DNA from: Archivesica marissinica
Taxonomy: Eukaryota > Mollusca > Bivalvia > Venerida > Vesicomyidae
DNA length: 64,000 nucleotides
Assembly: GCA_014843695.1 (NCBI GenBank)
Contig: JABXNX010000099.1
Span: 54,685-118,684 of the forward strand
Direction of reading: 5' to 3'
Part shown: piece after piece, positions 23,264 to 36,600 of the stretch
Position numbering within the stretch: position 1 is the first letter of the stretch
Layout of the letters: every line of letters begins with the position of its first letter
The notes under the pieces: model-generated
The model's database searches: none
The model's input: only the letters and a program-made list of their open reading frames with translations
What the model was told of the DNA's origin: nothing
Made by a program: the position numbers and the translations under genes

Positions 23264-23373
23264 GTAAGGCATCGTCCTCTGTGCCGACCGTTACAAGTGG
23301 GAAGAAACTGATGATAACAATAGATAAACTGTATCCATCCACTCCACAACTCAGTCCTTCGTTCTCAGATGGG
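23264..23373 (+). other. Candidate internal exon of a host gene
   Basis: A 110-bp segment is preceded by 'TATATTTCAG' and followed by 'GTAAGT'. Read with two leading bases it is fully open for 36 codons and S/P/T-rich ('LYPSTPQLSPSFSDG'). Splice sites are good, but no other exon of the same gene was identified and no family is recognised, so this is tentative. Confidence 0.3.
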
Positions 23374-24214
23374 GTAAGTAAAGGCTAATTTGATTATGTT
23401 CTAGTGCTGGGTCTATAATACATCTATATAATAAGTGAACTGACTGATTATCTATTTGTACTTCCTCCAGTAACCGCGTGGAAATAATTATACATTACGG
23501 TCACGTTAGCCATTCAATTTGACCTTCTCCCATTTCATCTGCAGTTCGCTCAATTCCCTTACGAGTAGTCAGAAAGAGTAGTTGATATTTTAAATAGTGT
23601 ATGTATGGCTTTGACATGTGTTGTATAAATCAAGTATGCGCACCACCACCCCTTTAGAATTGTATTCCGACATCTACACGCATTTTAAACAAAAGTATCT
23701 TCTGACATAGTCGTAATACGTGCATAAATGGAACCATTACGCCGTGAATTTAGCATATGGCTAAATATAGAATTGATTACATGGTATATTACATATAAGT
23801 ATATATAATATACATCAAACTGAATGAAAACCCCTGATTGATTCAATGCGTGCACTATTTCACTACCGGTGACGAAAATGTTGCCTAACGCAGGAACATG
23901 GACACACTTCTAACGCCCTTCGGAGAAAGATTGCCATCCGAGTGTGCATTGAAATCGTGGTGGTCAAGTGATATTCAGTTAATCCATTGACCTATACATT
24001 ATCTTGTGTTGAATAATTCAAGGAATGTTGACAACAAACCGGTTAATGCCAGAAAACAACTGAAAGCTACAGTTTTTTTTACACGGACAGGCACATTCAC
24101 AGTGTACAATACCATGACATTGCTATGTCCAGGCAGAATGCATAAGATCTGTTCCAGCTGTAAATGACAAGAAAAAGGATTACGTGGTGTGGGTTTGCCT
24201 GTCAAAGGTTACTG

Positions 24215-24785
24215 GGCGAGTTCATGCTGCTGATTGTACCTGTGATGCGGGGTTCATGCTGCTGATTGTGCCTGTGATACGGGGTCCATGCTGCTGATTG
24301 TACCTGTGATGCGGGGTCCGTGCTGCTGATTGTACCTGTCATGCGGGGTCCGTGCTGCTGATTGTACCTGTCATGCGGGGTCCGTGCTGCTGATTGTACC
24401 TGTGATGCGGGGTCCGTGCTGCTGATTGTATCTGTGATGCGGGCTCCAGCTGCTGATTGTACCTGTATGCGGGGTCCATGCTGCTGATGTACCTGTGATG
24501 CGGGTTCCATGCTGTGATTGTACCTGTGATGCGGGGTCCATGCTGCTGATTGTACCTGTGATGCGGGGTCCATGCTGCTGATTGTACCTGTGATGCGGGG
24601 TCCATGCTGCTGATTGTACCTGTGATGCGGGGTCCATGCTGCTGATTGTACCTGTGATGCGGGGTCCATGCTGCTGAGTGTACCTGTGATGTGGGGTCCA
24701 TGCTGCTGATTGTACCTGTGATGCGGGGTCCATGCTGCTGATTGTACCTGTGATGCGGGGTCCATGCTGCTGATTGTACCTGTGA
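24215..24785. repeat. 32-bp minisatellite
   Basis: Unit about 'GATGCGGGGTCCATG' plus 'CTGCTGATTGTACCTGT' (32 bp, measured 24541 to 24573), about 18 copies. Units with 'CCGTG' and units with 'CCATG' are grouped in sub-blocks (24310-24425 versus the rest). Because 32 is not a multiple of 3, minus-strand frames read a 32-residue period (for example 'MDPASQVQSAAWTPHHRY'). It is not taken as coding. Confidence 0.9.
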
Positions 24786-24789
24786 TGAG

Positions 24790-25400
24790 CGGTATGTATT
24801 CTTGTTACAATAATTCCGATTGAATATCATTTCAATACATTTTCCTGAAAATATATATTCAATACAAGCTTCCATCCACACCTGTGACCATTGTCCTCAA
24901 TAGGTCATCTGCCTGTCTGTGCTCAGTCAAATTCAGGTGGTTTCGTATCAATCCATTTACATTAATGGTCAAGATCCCATCACCTGATTAGCGTAGGTGT
25001 GATAACATAACGCAGTCCATTTTAAAAAGGGAATGTCCATTCATTCCCAATTAAAATGCCAATATTGGGCATTTGAGCATCTAAAATGCCCTGTTATTTT
25101 TCATATATTTTCTTAAAAAAAAAAAAAACACAGGTGAAAGTGAGAAAATGTTGTATGAAAATGCATGAGGATTAGCATAATTTTGACAAACAAGGTATCA
25201 TAAATGATACGCAGGCGTATCAAAATGAAATCTACAGAAATGTTTCGATAAATTAGCTGTACGTGGTGAAATGTGCAAACAAATTGAAGTGAAAACAAGA
25301 AAGCAGGAGCTGTCGGAATTAAGGAAAATAGCCCTCTGTGACATTTTGACTTGTGTGCAAGAAAGAACCTGATACATTTCCCGATTGTATTTTGAAAACT
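24790..25400. other. Intergenic, nothing recognised
   Basis: AT-rich with a 12-A run near 25114-25128. No supported ORF or repeat family. Confidence 0.4.
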
Positions 25401-25404
25401 GGGT

Positions 25405-25933
25405 TTGGATACAATAGTTTCAGTTCAGTCAGTACAAACTGGGGGAGGGGGTCATGAACCAGCTGCCCGCAGGTTATATTTGAAAGACTCGGTACAGGAA
25501 CACACCAACATAACAGTGAGTGAAACAGGATTAGTTGTCAACACCAAACATCCCCACCTTGGTGTTAGCCCAGATGGGCTTGTTAACTGCACTCAGTGTG
25601 TGTCTAACAACGGTATTTTAGAAATAAAATGTCCATATAAATATAGAACTATATCACCGATAGAGGCTTCCAAACAGAAATACTTCTTCTGTTACTTGGA
25701 AAATGGAAGCGTGACATTGAAAACGAATCACAACTATTATTTCCAAGAACAAGGCCAAATGGGTATACTAGAATGCAGCTGGTGTGACTTTTATGTGTGG
25801 ACATTAGAAGGTCGGTCAACTGGGAGAACTTGATAACATTTTCTGGGAAAATATGCTAGCTAAATTGGATGCATTTTGCATACAGTCAATGTTTCCTGAA
25901 ATATTCACACGCTGTATAAAGCGTGGCAAATAA
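25405..25933 (+). pseudogene. YqaJ-like viral-recombinase-fold nuclease, frameshifted
   Basis: The frame 25405-25833 starts at a TTG. It shows the core of the YqaJ family (lambda-exonuclease-like PD-(D/E)XK fold): 'HPHLGVSPDGLV' with the catalytic-type D, 'GILEIKCPY' with the E-x-K pair, then 'NHNYYFQEQGQM' and 'WCDFYVWT'. A frame change near 25829 leads into 'DNIFWENMLAKLDAF' and 'FPEIF' up to the TAA at 25931-25933, the expected C-terminal end of the family. The usual N-terminal part ('RITAS' region) is missing. In invertebrate genomes such genes are mobile-element linked. Its element cannot be identified here. Confidence 0.75.
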
Positions 25934-26728
25934 GTTATGCCCTAAAATTGTGTTGATATTTGTGTAAATGTCACCAGTTGTACAAATAGTTCAGGTCTTG
26001 TTAGGAAAACGAATGATGTAAAAACCGTTACCGCTATATATAACTTTAATACCGAAGTACTCTGAAGTACAACCGGTGACATAAGTTAACATAGCATGTA
26101 CATTGCATGCCGGGACAGATTAATGAATTTCGTTATCATACGGAGGGTTACCGGTACATAATTAACATATGCAATGTGTTTGCATTGGTTACTAGATGTA
26201 CATGTAACTGTATGTAATATGCCAGGAGGACATGCATATTATATACAGTAACATCTAGTAAACAGTACAAGCTCCTAGGCTTGAAAGCATGAATGACATT
26301 TGACAAACTATGTTTTACATGTATATATGTATGTATTCAATAATCATTCATAGTACAAGTTACATCCACAACTTAAGTTATGTTCCTATTCAGGAAGACA
26401 CAATTTCACTGTATGAACCAATTGTATGCGAGCAAATGTTAATTTATAATAAAACATGATAAAAGGGATTGACGCACATTAATTTCTTTGCTCTAATTAG
26501 CTATTCTGAAGAAATTGAGAGCGGCACATGAATAAAATATCATTATAATAGTTATTACATTGTATTATCAAGTGTTCATTAATGAAATAAACACATATCA
26601 TTGTTATTTATTTGTTTACATGTACGTTCAGTCATCTAGTACTAGATACCAGTAACACAGTGGCCCGAACTGGGTTGCATTTTCTACTAGTTGTTTTGAA
26701 TGTTATGCAGTCAGTCATAATATCATAG
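25934..26728. other. Intergenic AT-rich
   Basis: No ORF with a recognisable domain, no tandem repeat. An AATAAA occurs near 26587. Confidence 0.4.
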
Positions 26729-26875
26729 TAGACTTCACCGTTGCCATCCTCACCACCTTCTTGCAATTATCCACTGAACTATTCAGTGTCCCATCAGATT
26801 GGAGAAGTGCAGTTGTTGCTCAGGTATATAAGAAAGATACAAGTCCAAATCATTGGAGATGTGACGAATAGCTCG
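26729..26875 (+). pseudogene. LINE reverse-transcriptase fragment
   Basis: A short open stretch reads 'FLQLSTELFSVPSDWRSAVV' then 'QVYKKDTSPNHW', closely following the conserved P-x-D-W-(K/R)-x-A-x-V-x-P-(V/I)-(Y/F)-K-K segment upstream of the LINE RT core. A stop follows at once and no further domain is found. An orphan 5'-RT scrap. Confidence 0.6.
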
Positions 26876-28295
26876 GTTATGCAACAACCATCTCGAGCTC
26901 CATGACATCGAAGTTACACACTTATTAACACTATGTTCATTAGCCAACCTTTTGCAATGGTTAAATTTAAATGTAATAAACTATTATAGCAATCATTATG
27001 ATACTGGCACATGGCACTATAAATACATACACATTGATATGACTGTTTTCTTGAATCTCAACAGGCTCATGGGTATTAGTGTCACATGGGGTTCGTATTT
27101 AGAATACAAACACAACATCGAAGTTCCTTATACCAATCTATATATTCAGAAAGAGAGACTATAACTAAAAGAATACATATACACTACTTTACAAACCATG
27201 GTACTTACAAGTTCAATAAATACACATTGCAAGCACATTTCCAACATTGCAAATACACGTATACATATCTACAATGTAAAACAATAATAACAAACCACAC
27301 ATTACTAGAGTCGCTGTGGAAGTTCAATAATACAAATTTACATGTACATGTATATAATTATGTAGACTATTTAACTTAGTCAGTTTAGTTTACTTTAGGA
27401 TAGGTTGCACAACCTATCCTGTTGACAATTGAAGACGAAGTCCTGAACAATTTAGAGGGAAGTGCACTTAATTAGTTTTGTTAGGAATTCACTCATTCAC
27501 ACACGTGACTTGACCATAACTTACTGTCACTCACCCATAGTACTATATGCACAATAGTAATACAGTATTATACAATAGAATCATATGGGACCATACTGCA
27601 TAATTATGATATGACTCAGATCACTGAATGTATTAGGCCATTTAAATAATCAATACATATATTACATGAATAAACAATACAATATAAACTGTCATAGAGA
27701 AATTTACTGAAACCGAAATTCAGAAAATTCGTGTAGTTTAAATATATGTAATGTAGAATGTCCGCAATTCTGTGACAAAGTTCATGTAACTAAAATATAT
27801 GAAATTATTTTCTCAGTACATATGATCTCCTACAGGGAAACACAATACAAACAAGGTTACGTTGTTAGAGGTATGCACTGTTAAATTAATAACACACTAC
27901 ATAATTGTAGCAGTGTTGACTTTACCCATTCTTATTTATTTCACATTATGCTTACATTTACCCATGTTATGTAATGGAATTGTCCAAATAGTTGAATTCA
28001 ATATAGGAAGTTACGTACGTCACTTGAATAATTTTGATTTTCCGCGGTTGGTTTTGATTTGTATATTAGGTGTGTTAATATACGTGGAATCTATTGCAAT
28101 GGTTAGTATTTGTTATTGCATTGATTAGTTGTCGTTAGTGTTGTGTTGTAGCAATGTGTTATTGCGTTTCTAAGATTCGGTAATTTATTCGGTAATGTCA
28201 TATAGTTTCGCGACGGGTGTTAATGTTTGACTTCTCTATTACTGTCATGTTCCTTACTGTACTAACAATGCTTGTTACGATTTGGTATTGGTGTT
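26876..28295. other. Intergenic AT-rich
   Basis: Open frames at 26952-27164, 27086-27379 and 27862-28128 are AT-driven (many Y, N, I, L) and lack domains. The last is hydrophobic and could be mistaken for a membrane protein. No gene called. Confidence 0.4.
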
Positions 28296-28299
28296 ACAG

Positions 28300-28769
28300 T
28301 AACTGCACAATGTGTGAGCAGAGGAACTAGTCGTCGTATGGCTAAGAGAATGTTGTCTTGCAGACAAGGTATGTAGAGAATGGCATAATCTATGTGCATA
28401 TATGTTTTACTATATAATAAACCGAACAAAATCGGTGAGGGTTGATACAGTTACTCGTACAACTATGCGTAATTACTCGATTGTATATTTTAATGTTGTA
28501 CCTACGACAAACCGAATTATGTACATGATCGTTAATGATAAAATTGTAAGTTGTCATTGACCATTAATGTAAGTTGTAAGTTGTCATAGACAATGCATGT
28601 ATTGATGTATGAATATAGTTGCATACCAAACAGTTATTATGTGTAATGTATAATTGCAGATCCGGGTTTACTTCAGAGATTATCATGGGATTTAATTCAC
28701 GTGTTGTATTGCTTCACGGGGAGACCGGTGTACTGTGGATTAAGGGGCACAGTGTATCATTATCTATAA
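28300..28769 (+). other. Weak candidate two-exon tail
   Basis: Segment 28300-28368 lies between 'GTGTTACAG' and 'GTATGT'. Segment 28660-28769 follows 'TAATTGCAG' and ends at a TAA. Joined phase fits: exon 1 ends with one base of a codon and the second segment continues open for 35 codons. No family is recognised and chance is a real possibility. Confidence 0.15.
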
Positions 28770-29328
28770 TTAGAAGTGTTCAGAAGGCAATCCCCTGATG
28801 ACATCATCATTTTATGTGCACGGAAGTTCCCCAAGTAAATATGTGGAGATATTTTAAAGTGTAGATCCAACCTACACATTTAGAGGTAAATATGTTTTAT
28901 ATCTGCAAAATGTATTTCTTTCGGAGGGCAAACAGTTTGTGTTTGATCTACATATTCACACACGTATGGGGCTATTAATCACATTTGGTTATATCCATGT
29001 GTCTGTTTGTGAGGTTTTGAGCATGGTAAATGTTCCATGTATGCAGCCATTTTCTGTTCAAGGTCAAGTGATTGTGATCCAGTGTTCTCCGGATAGTTGT
29101 TATTGTTTATTTTCGGAAATAGTTCATGGAACTGAGCAGTATACGTTTCTATAAATATTTCTATCATCTCTGTATGCTGTGATATTACCAGATACCACTT
29201 TACAATTCAGCTGGTTTGATGGTAGAAGCCGTGATGCAAGTCATGCTGGCTGTGTAATAAGTTTCATTACCCTATGCCGTTATGTAGAGACAACAAAAGA
29301 CAATACTTCTTCAAGTAATAAGAATATT
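28770..29328. other. Flank of the inverted-repeat element
   Basis: No recognisable gene. Overlapping short frames on both strands (28939-29154, 28979-29167 minus, 29179-29418) have no domain. Confidence 0.4.
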
Positions 29329-29439
29329 AGTAGTATGGTCAGCTCTTTGAATGGTAAACAAACGGGCGCCATTTTGAATACGCTTTATAGTAACTCATTT
29401 GCATATAAGGGAATATAAAGTAGGTCACGCGCGTGCGCG

Positions 29440-29630
29440 TATATTTTTAGTATATTGATGATATATCGCGCAACTACCGATCTCTTTACTTGTTGCGTAT
29501 ACGTCACCACCACCACTACCGAGCTCTTTGCTTTTTTTGGTATACCCGTCACTATTGATGACGTAGCGCTCAACTACCGAGCTCTTTGCTTGTTGGGTAT
29601 ACGCGTCACTATATAGCCTATTGGTAATAG
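29440..29630 (+). repeat. 66-bp-type subterminal repeats in left arm
   Basis: 'CTCTTTACTTG', 'CTCTTTGCTTTTTTTGG' and 'CTCTTTGCTTGTTGGG' begin successive units with 'GCGTCAC' and 'GATGACGTAGCGC' or variants. These are homologous to 1041-1320. The mirror copy is at about 41565-41740 in the right arm. Confidence 0.7.
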
Positions 29631-29658
29631 CTTTATCAATAGCGATCTCGTACCATTC

Positions 29659-29720
29659 TATAAATATAGACTACGAACCGATCCATAAATAACTATTACG
29701 AACGCTTCTATATAAATATA
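29659..29720 (+). promoter_or_regulatory. 25-bp-spaced TATA array in left arm
   Basis: TATAAATA at 29659, CATAAATA at 29684 and TATAAATA at 29711 lie in the same 'ACGAACGCTTC' context as 2236-2318. The first spacing is 25 bp; the second is 27 because of an inserted TA. The mirrored copy in the right arm is at about 41460-41525. No ORF follows in this copy. Confidence 0.5.
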
Positions 29721-31176
29721 GACCGTTTACAACCGACTTAGGCCTCAATCAGCTTCACGAACTTCAACGAATATACGGGTAAGTTCATTATATTATTCAA
29801 GCTAGGCGTACGTTTTTATTGAGTAAGAAATCCTAATTATATACAAACTTAACCTATGTACGAAAATGAATAATATATATCTTACATCGTTACGTTAACT
29901 TCCATAAAAACGCGATAAATTATTAATAATCCTTAATGTACGTTTTAGAAGGGCATGTCACTAGACATAGCCATAGCGTATATGAAACACGAATAAAGTA
30001 CACGTATTTTATCGTATAGAGTGATACAACGATTAATATATAAATGTCTAATGCGTGGTGTTCCATGCCCTGTAACATAATTAACTGAATCCAAGCGGTA
30101 TGAGGTTATATGTTTGTCAGGTGACCCTAAATAACCTTATCTAGAAATGCGAGAGAAATACACGGAGCACAGCTACAACCGTACGATACATCTCAGTTTA
30201 GCCACCTCACACCACACCATCACTACAGAAAATGAAGTCGAAACCGTTTGCAACAGTATTTACTACAACATACGTCATTAGTGTCATGGAATGCCATAGA
30301 AATGCATAAGCACGGAACCAAACACTGACGCACGTTAATTCTCTGCTCGGAATGCCTCCAATAATGAATCCAAACGGCATGAGGTTATATGTTTGCCAGT
30401 TGACCCTAAATAACCTTATCTGGGAATGCGAGAAATATTTCTAGCCCTGATAATTATAAATCTCGCGTAGCAAATTGTATCATGATTCTAAAGTAATTAA
30501 TACGTTTACATATCACGGTTGCTTTCACCTGTCAATGCCATCCGTTAAAAGCTAAAGGTAAGACTGGTAATTAACCAACAACATTTCTCTAAGCTACCAC
30601 ATAGAGGATTATCTGATAAGCCCGGAGTGCCTACATAACTTAATCACCAGGTCATCCACACCTAATCAGTTGTTTGGTGCGATGTAGCTTGTATAGCCTC
30701 AATAATGCAGTAGCTTAGATAAACAGACTCTTGACATAGTGTGTATACGTTACCTATAAGCTTTATTATAGGTCCTATTTATCCGGGGGTTTCGATAAAC
30801 GATTATACATTCCGCGACTACGATTTTCAAAATGGAGGATAAAAATGGCGGGAAAACACTATCTCTCATATTAACGGTCCATTCGACTCGGGGTGTGCCA
30901 TTTCTGTCCGTACCTACCATTAATTCTAATTACGTAGCTAATGTCCGTACACACTCCCACTACACATTCTCGTTATACCGATTATATTTATTATCTTCAT
31001 TTCGATCTTAAGATGTTGATATTATATAATACGTATAAGTGCCTAAATATCCTTACACTTTGGCATCCGATACTTAAGTCGCTGACCGTTTCAGGCATAT
31101 TGTATCAGTCAGTCGTTGGCGTCACGAAATCATGTCCAGACACGTATAGACCTATCCTATTAATGACCTAAGTTAC

Positions 31177-31329
31177 TATAAATAGAAAACTAGTTGGAAC
31201 GGGTTATTTATATTCATTCCAGGAGATCGTATTGCTATAAATAACAAATACCTACGTTACTATAAATAGAAAACTAGTTAGAACCGGTATTGCTATTATC
31301 ATTTATCCAATGACGTTATAACCGACCAA
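31177..31329 (+). promoter_or_regulatory. TATA/CCAAT cluster at the arm-array junction
   Basis: TATAAATA at 31177, 31236 and 31261 (the last two 25 bp apart). CCAAT follows at 31307 and 31325, just outside the 42-bp array. The right arm repeats it inverted between about 39430 and 39590. It has the same vocabulary of motifs as the PC4/BIR cassette promoters, but here it faces or borders the minisatellite. Confidence 0.4.
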
Positions 31330-31369
31330 TCAGAATCCAGGATAGCGACATATACCGATAAAATGATTA

Positions 31370-33245
31370 TATTACTACAAGATATACACACTATCTCACC
31401 ATATCTACGTACATTCCTACAAGATATATCCACTAACTCACCAGATGTACATACATTACTACAATAACTACACACTGTCTCACCATATCTACATACATTT
31501 CTACAAGATATACACGCTATCTCACCATATCTACGTACATTACTACAAGATATACACACTATCTCACCATATATACGTACATTACTACAAGATATACACA
31601 CTAGCTCACCATATTTACGTACATTACTACAAGATATACACGCTATCTCACCATATATACATACATTACTACAATATATACACACTATATCACCATATCT
31701 GTATATATTACAACAATATATATCCACTATCTCACCATATCTACATACATTTCTACAAGATATACACACTATCTCACCATATCTACATACATTGCTACTA
31801 AATATACACACTATCTCACCAAATCTACATACATTACTACAAGATATATCCACTATCTCACAATATTTACGTACATTACTACAAGAAATTATTCACTATG
31901 TCACCATATCTACAAACATTGCTACAAGATATATCCACTATATCACCATATCTACATACATTCCTACAAGAAATTATTAACTATTTCACCATATCTACAT
32001 TCATTACTACAAGATCTACATACTATTTCACCATATCTACGTACATTACTACAAGATATATCCACTATCTCACCATATTTACATTCCATTACTACAAGAT
32101 ATACACGTACTACCATATATACGCACATTACTACAAGATATACACAACTATATCAACATATCTACGTAATTCCTACAAGATATATCCACTATCTCACCAT
32201 TTTTACATACATTACTACAATAACTACCACACTGTCGCACCAATATCTAAATACATTTCTACAAGATATACGCGCTATCTCACCATATCTACATACATTA
32301 CTACAAGATACACACTATCTCACATATCTACGTACATTACTACAAGAAATACACACCTATCTCACTATATATACGCACATTACTACAAGATATACACGCT
32401 GTCTCACCAAATATACATACATTACTACAATATATACACACTATATCACCATATCTGCATATATTACAACAATATATATCCACTAGCTCACCATATATAC
32501 ATACATTTCTACAAGATATACACACTATCTCACCATATATACATACATTGCTACTAAATATACACACTTTCTCACCAAATCTACATACATTACTACAAGA
32601 TATATCCACTATCTCACAATATTTACATACATTACTACAAGATATACACACTATGGCACCATATCTACAAACATTGCTACAAGATCTACACACTATATCA
32701 CCATATCTACATACATTCCTACAAGATATATCCACTATCTCACCCATATCTACATTCATACTACAAGTCTACACACTATATCACATATCTACGTACATTC
32801 CTACAGATATATCACTATCTCACCATATCTACATACACTTCCTACAAGATAACACACTATCTCACCATATCTACATACATTACTACAAGATATACGCACT
32901 ATCTCAACATATCTAAGTGCATACTACAAGATATACACACTATCTCACCATATATACACACATTACTACAAGATATACACGCTGTATCACCATATCTACA
33001 TACATTACTACAATATATACACACTATATCACCATATATACATATATTACAACAATATATATCCACTATCTCACCATATATACGTACATTATTACAAGAT
33101 ATATCAACTATCTCACCATATTTACATACATTACTACAAGACATACACAGTATCTCATTATATCTACATACATTATTACAAGATATACACACTGTCTCAC
33201 CATATCTACATACATTAATACAATATATACACACTATATCAGTTT
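31370..33245 (-). repeat. 42-bp minisatellite, left-arm array (inverted)
   Basis: About 45 units of the same 42-bp repeat in reverse complement ('GATATACACACTATCTCACC' type). Between about 32080 and 32360 and again near 32750-32850 units carry single-base losses. It pairs with the distal part of the plus-oriented array (about 37.5-39.4 kb), extending the foldback arms to about 4 kb. Confidence 0.95.
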
Positions 33246-33605
33246 TTGACACTAGCGTTTAATTTTTTTATCAGATTAACTACACCAAAATGCGATTGTA
33301 GCTTCGCATATCGAAACGACGGAGACAAAAACTGAAATAACAATGACAAAAACTGTAACGCTTGTGTCAGAAATTGAAACGCTTGTGTCAGAAACCGAAA
33401 CGCTAGTGTCAAAAACTGAAACGGACTCTATGGAGAATTACGTGTTAACGGGTAAAAACTGAAACGCTAGTGTCAAAAACTGAAACGCTCGTTTCAGAAA
33501 CTGAAACGTTACTGTCAAAAAATTGAAACGTTAGATACAAAAACTGAAACGCTACGGTGTAATACATGTTTTGACGACCTAATGTTATGGTAAGATCCAT
33601 TTTTT
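33246..33605 (+). repeat. 21-bp repeat module, copy 3 (element centre)
   Basis: The same leader, 21-bp 'ACTGAAACGCTTGTGTCAG'-type units, 'GAATTACGTGTTAACGGG' spacer and 'TAATACATGTTTTGACGACC' bridge as at 4.7 and 6.3 kb. It marks the point where array orientation flips. Confidence 0.85.
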
Positions 33606-36600
33606 GTGTTGGAAGATGCGGGATTTATGTAGATATGGTGCTATAGTGCGTATATCTTGTAGTAATATATGTAGATATGGTGATATAGTGTGTATATCTT
33701 GTAGTAATGAATGTATATATGGTGCGATAGTGTTTAGATATTGTAGTAATGAACGTATATATGGTGATATAGTGAATAATTTCTTGTAGTAATGTATGCA
33801 GATATGGTGAGATACTGTGTATATCTTGTAGTAATGTATGTAGATATGGTGAGACAGTGTGTAATTATTGTAGTAATATACATTGATATGGTGTGATAGT
33901 GTGTATATCTTGTAGAAATGTATGTAGTTATGGTGAGATAGTGGATATATATTGTTGTGATATATGCAGATATGTTGATATAGTGTGTATATATTGTATT
34001 AATGTATGTAGATATGGTGAGACAGTGTGTATATCTTGTAATAATGTATGTAGATATAATGAGATACTGTGTATGTCTTGTAGTAATGTATGTAAATATG
34101 GTGAGATAGTTGATATATCTTGTAATAATGTACGTATATATGGTGAGATAGTGGATATATATTGTTGTAATATATGTAGATATGGTGATATAGTGTGTAT
34201 ATATTGTAGTAATGTATGTAGATATGGTGAGACAGCGTGTATATCTTGTAGTAATGTGTGTATATATGGTGAGATAGTGTGTATATCTTGTAGTAATGCA
34301 CGTAGATATGGTGAGATAGTGCGTATATCTTGTAGTAATGTATGTAGATATGGTGAGATAGTGTGTATATCTTGTAGGAATGTATGTAGATATGGTGATA
34401 TAGTGTGTAGATCTTGTAGCAATGTTTGTAGATATGGTGACATAGTGTGTATATCTTGTAGTAATGTATGTATATATTGTGAGATAGTGAATATATCTTG
34501 TAGTAATGTATGTAGATTTGGTGAGAAAGTGTGTATATTTAGTAGCAATGTATGTATATATGGTGAGATAGTGTGTATATCTTGTAGAAATGTATGTAGA
34601 TATGGTGAGATAGTGGATATATATTGTTGTAATATATTCAGATATGGTGATATAGTGTGTATATATATTGTAGTAAGGTATGTATATATGGTGAGACAGC
34701 GTGTATATCTTGTAGTAATGTGCGTATATATATATATATATAGTGAGATAGTGGATATATCTTGTAGTAATGTACGTAGATTTGGTGAGAACGTGTGTAT
34801 ATTTAGTATCAATGTATGTATATATGGTGTGATAGTGCGTATATCTTGTAGAAATGTATGTAGATATGGTGAGATAGTGGATATATAATGTTGTAATATA
34901 AGCAGATATGGTGATATAGTGTGTGTATGTAGATATGGTGAGACAGCTTGTATATCTTGCAGTAATGTGCGTATATATATATATATATATATAGTGAGAT
35001 AGTGTGTATATATTGTAGTAATGTACGTAGATATGGTGAGATAGTGTGTATATCTTGTATTAATGTATGTAGATATGTTGAGATAGTGTGCATATCTTGT
35101 AGAAATGTATGTAGATATGGTGAGACAGTGTGTAGTTAGTGTAGTAATGTATGTAAATATGGTGAGATAGTGTATATATCTTGTAGTAATGAATGTAATT
35201 ATGGTGATATAGTGTGTAGATCTTGTAGTAATGAATGTAAATATGGTAAGTTAGTGTGTAAATTTAGTAGCAATGTATGTATATATGGTGAGATAGTGTG
35301 TATATCTTGTAGAAATGTATGTAGATATGGTGAGATAGTGGATATATATTGTTGTGATATATGCAGATATGGTGATATAACGTGTATATATTGTAGTAAT
35401 GTATTTAGATATGGTGAGACAGCGTGTATATCTTGTAGTAATGTACGTATATTTGGTGAGATAGTGCTTATATCTTGTAGTAATGTACTTAGATATGATG
35501 AGATAGTGCGTATATCTTGCAATAATGAATGTAGATATGATGAGATAGTGCGTTTATCTTGTAGAAATGTATGCAGATATGGTGAGACAGCGTGTAGTTA
35601 TTGTAGTAATATATGTAAATATGGTGAGATAGTGGATATATCTTGTAGGAATGTATGTAGATATGGTGATATAGTTTGTAGAGCTTGTAGTAATGAATGT
35701 AGATATGGTGAGATAGTGTGTAAATTTAGTATCAATGTATGTATATATGGTGAGATAGTGGATATATCTTGTAGGAATGTATGTAGATATGGTGATATAG
35801 CGTGTAGATCTTGTATTAATGCATGTAAATATGGTGAGATAGTGGATATATCTTGTAGGAATGTACGTAGATATGGTGATATGGTGTGTAGATCTTGTAG
35901 TAATGAATGTATATATGGTGAACTAGTATGTAGATCTTGTAGTAATGAATGTATATATGATGAAATAGTGTGTAGATCTTGTAGTAATGAATGTAGATAT
36001 GGTGAGATAGTGGATATATATTGTTGTAATATATGTAGATATGGTGAGATAGTGTGTATATATTGTATTAATGTATGTAGATATGGTGAGATAGTGTATA
36101 TATCTTGTAGTAATGTATGTAGATTTGGTGAGAAAGTGTGTATATTTAGTAGCAATGTATGTATATATGGTGAGATAGTGTGTATATCTTGTAGTAATGT
36201 ATGTAGATATGGTGAGATAGTGGATATATATTGTTGTAATATATTCAGATATGGTGATATAGTGTGTATATATATTGTAGTAATGTATGTATATATGGTG
36301 AGACAGCGTGTATATCTTGTAGTAATGTATGTAGATATGGTGAGACAGTGTGTAGTTATTGTAGTAATGTATGTAAATATGGTGAGTTAGTGGATATATC
36401 TTGTAGGAATGTATGTAGATATGGTGATATAGTGTGTAGATCTTGTAGTAATTTATGTAGATATGGTGAGACAGCGTGTAGTTATTGTAGTAATGTATGT
36501 AATTATGTTGAAATAGTGTGTATATATTGTAGTAATGTATGTAGATATGTTGAGCCATCGTGTATATCTTGTATTAATGAATGTATATATGGTGAAATAG

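Noticed and set aside
24202..24881. QQHGPRITGTISS-type proteins
   Set aside because: 32-bp minisatellite read in three overlapping minus frames; no unique flanking coding sequence.
27862..28128. 88-codon hydrophobic ORF
   Set aside because: AT-driven composition, no domain, no splice or promoter context.
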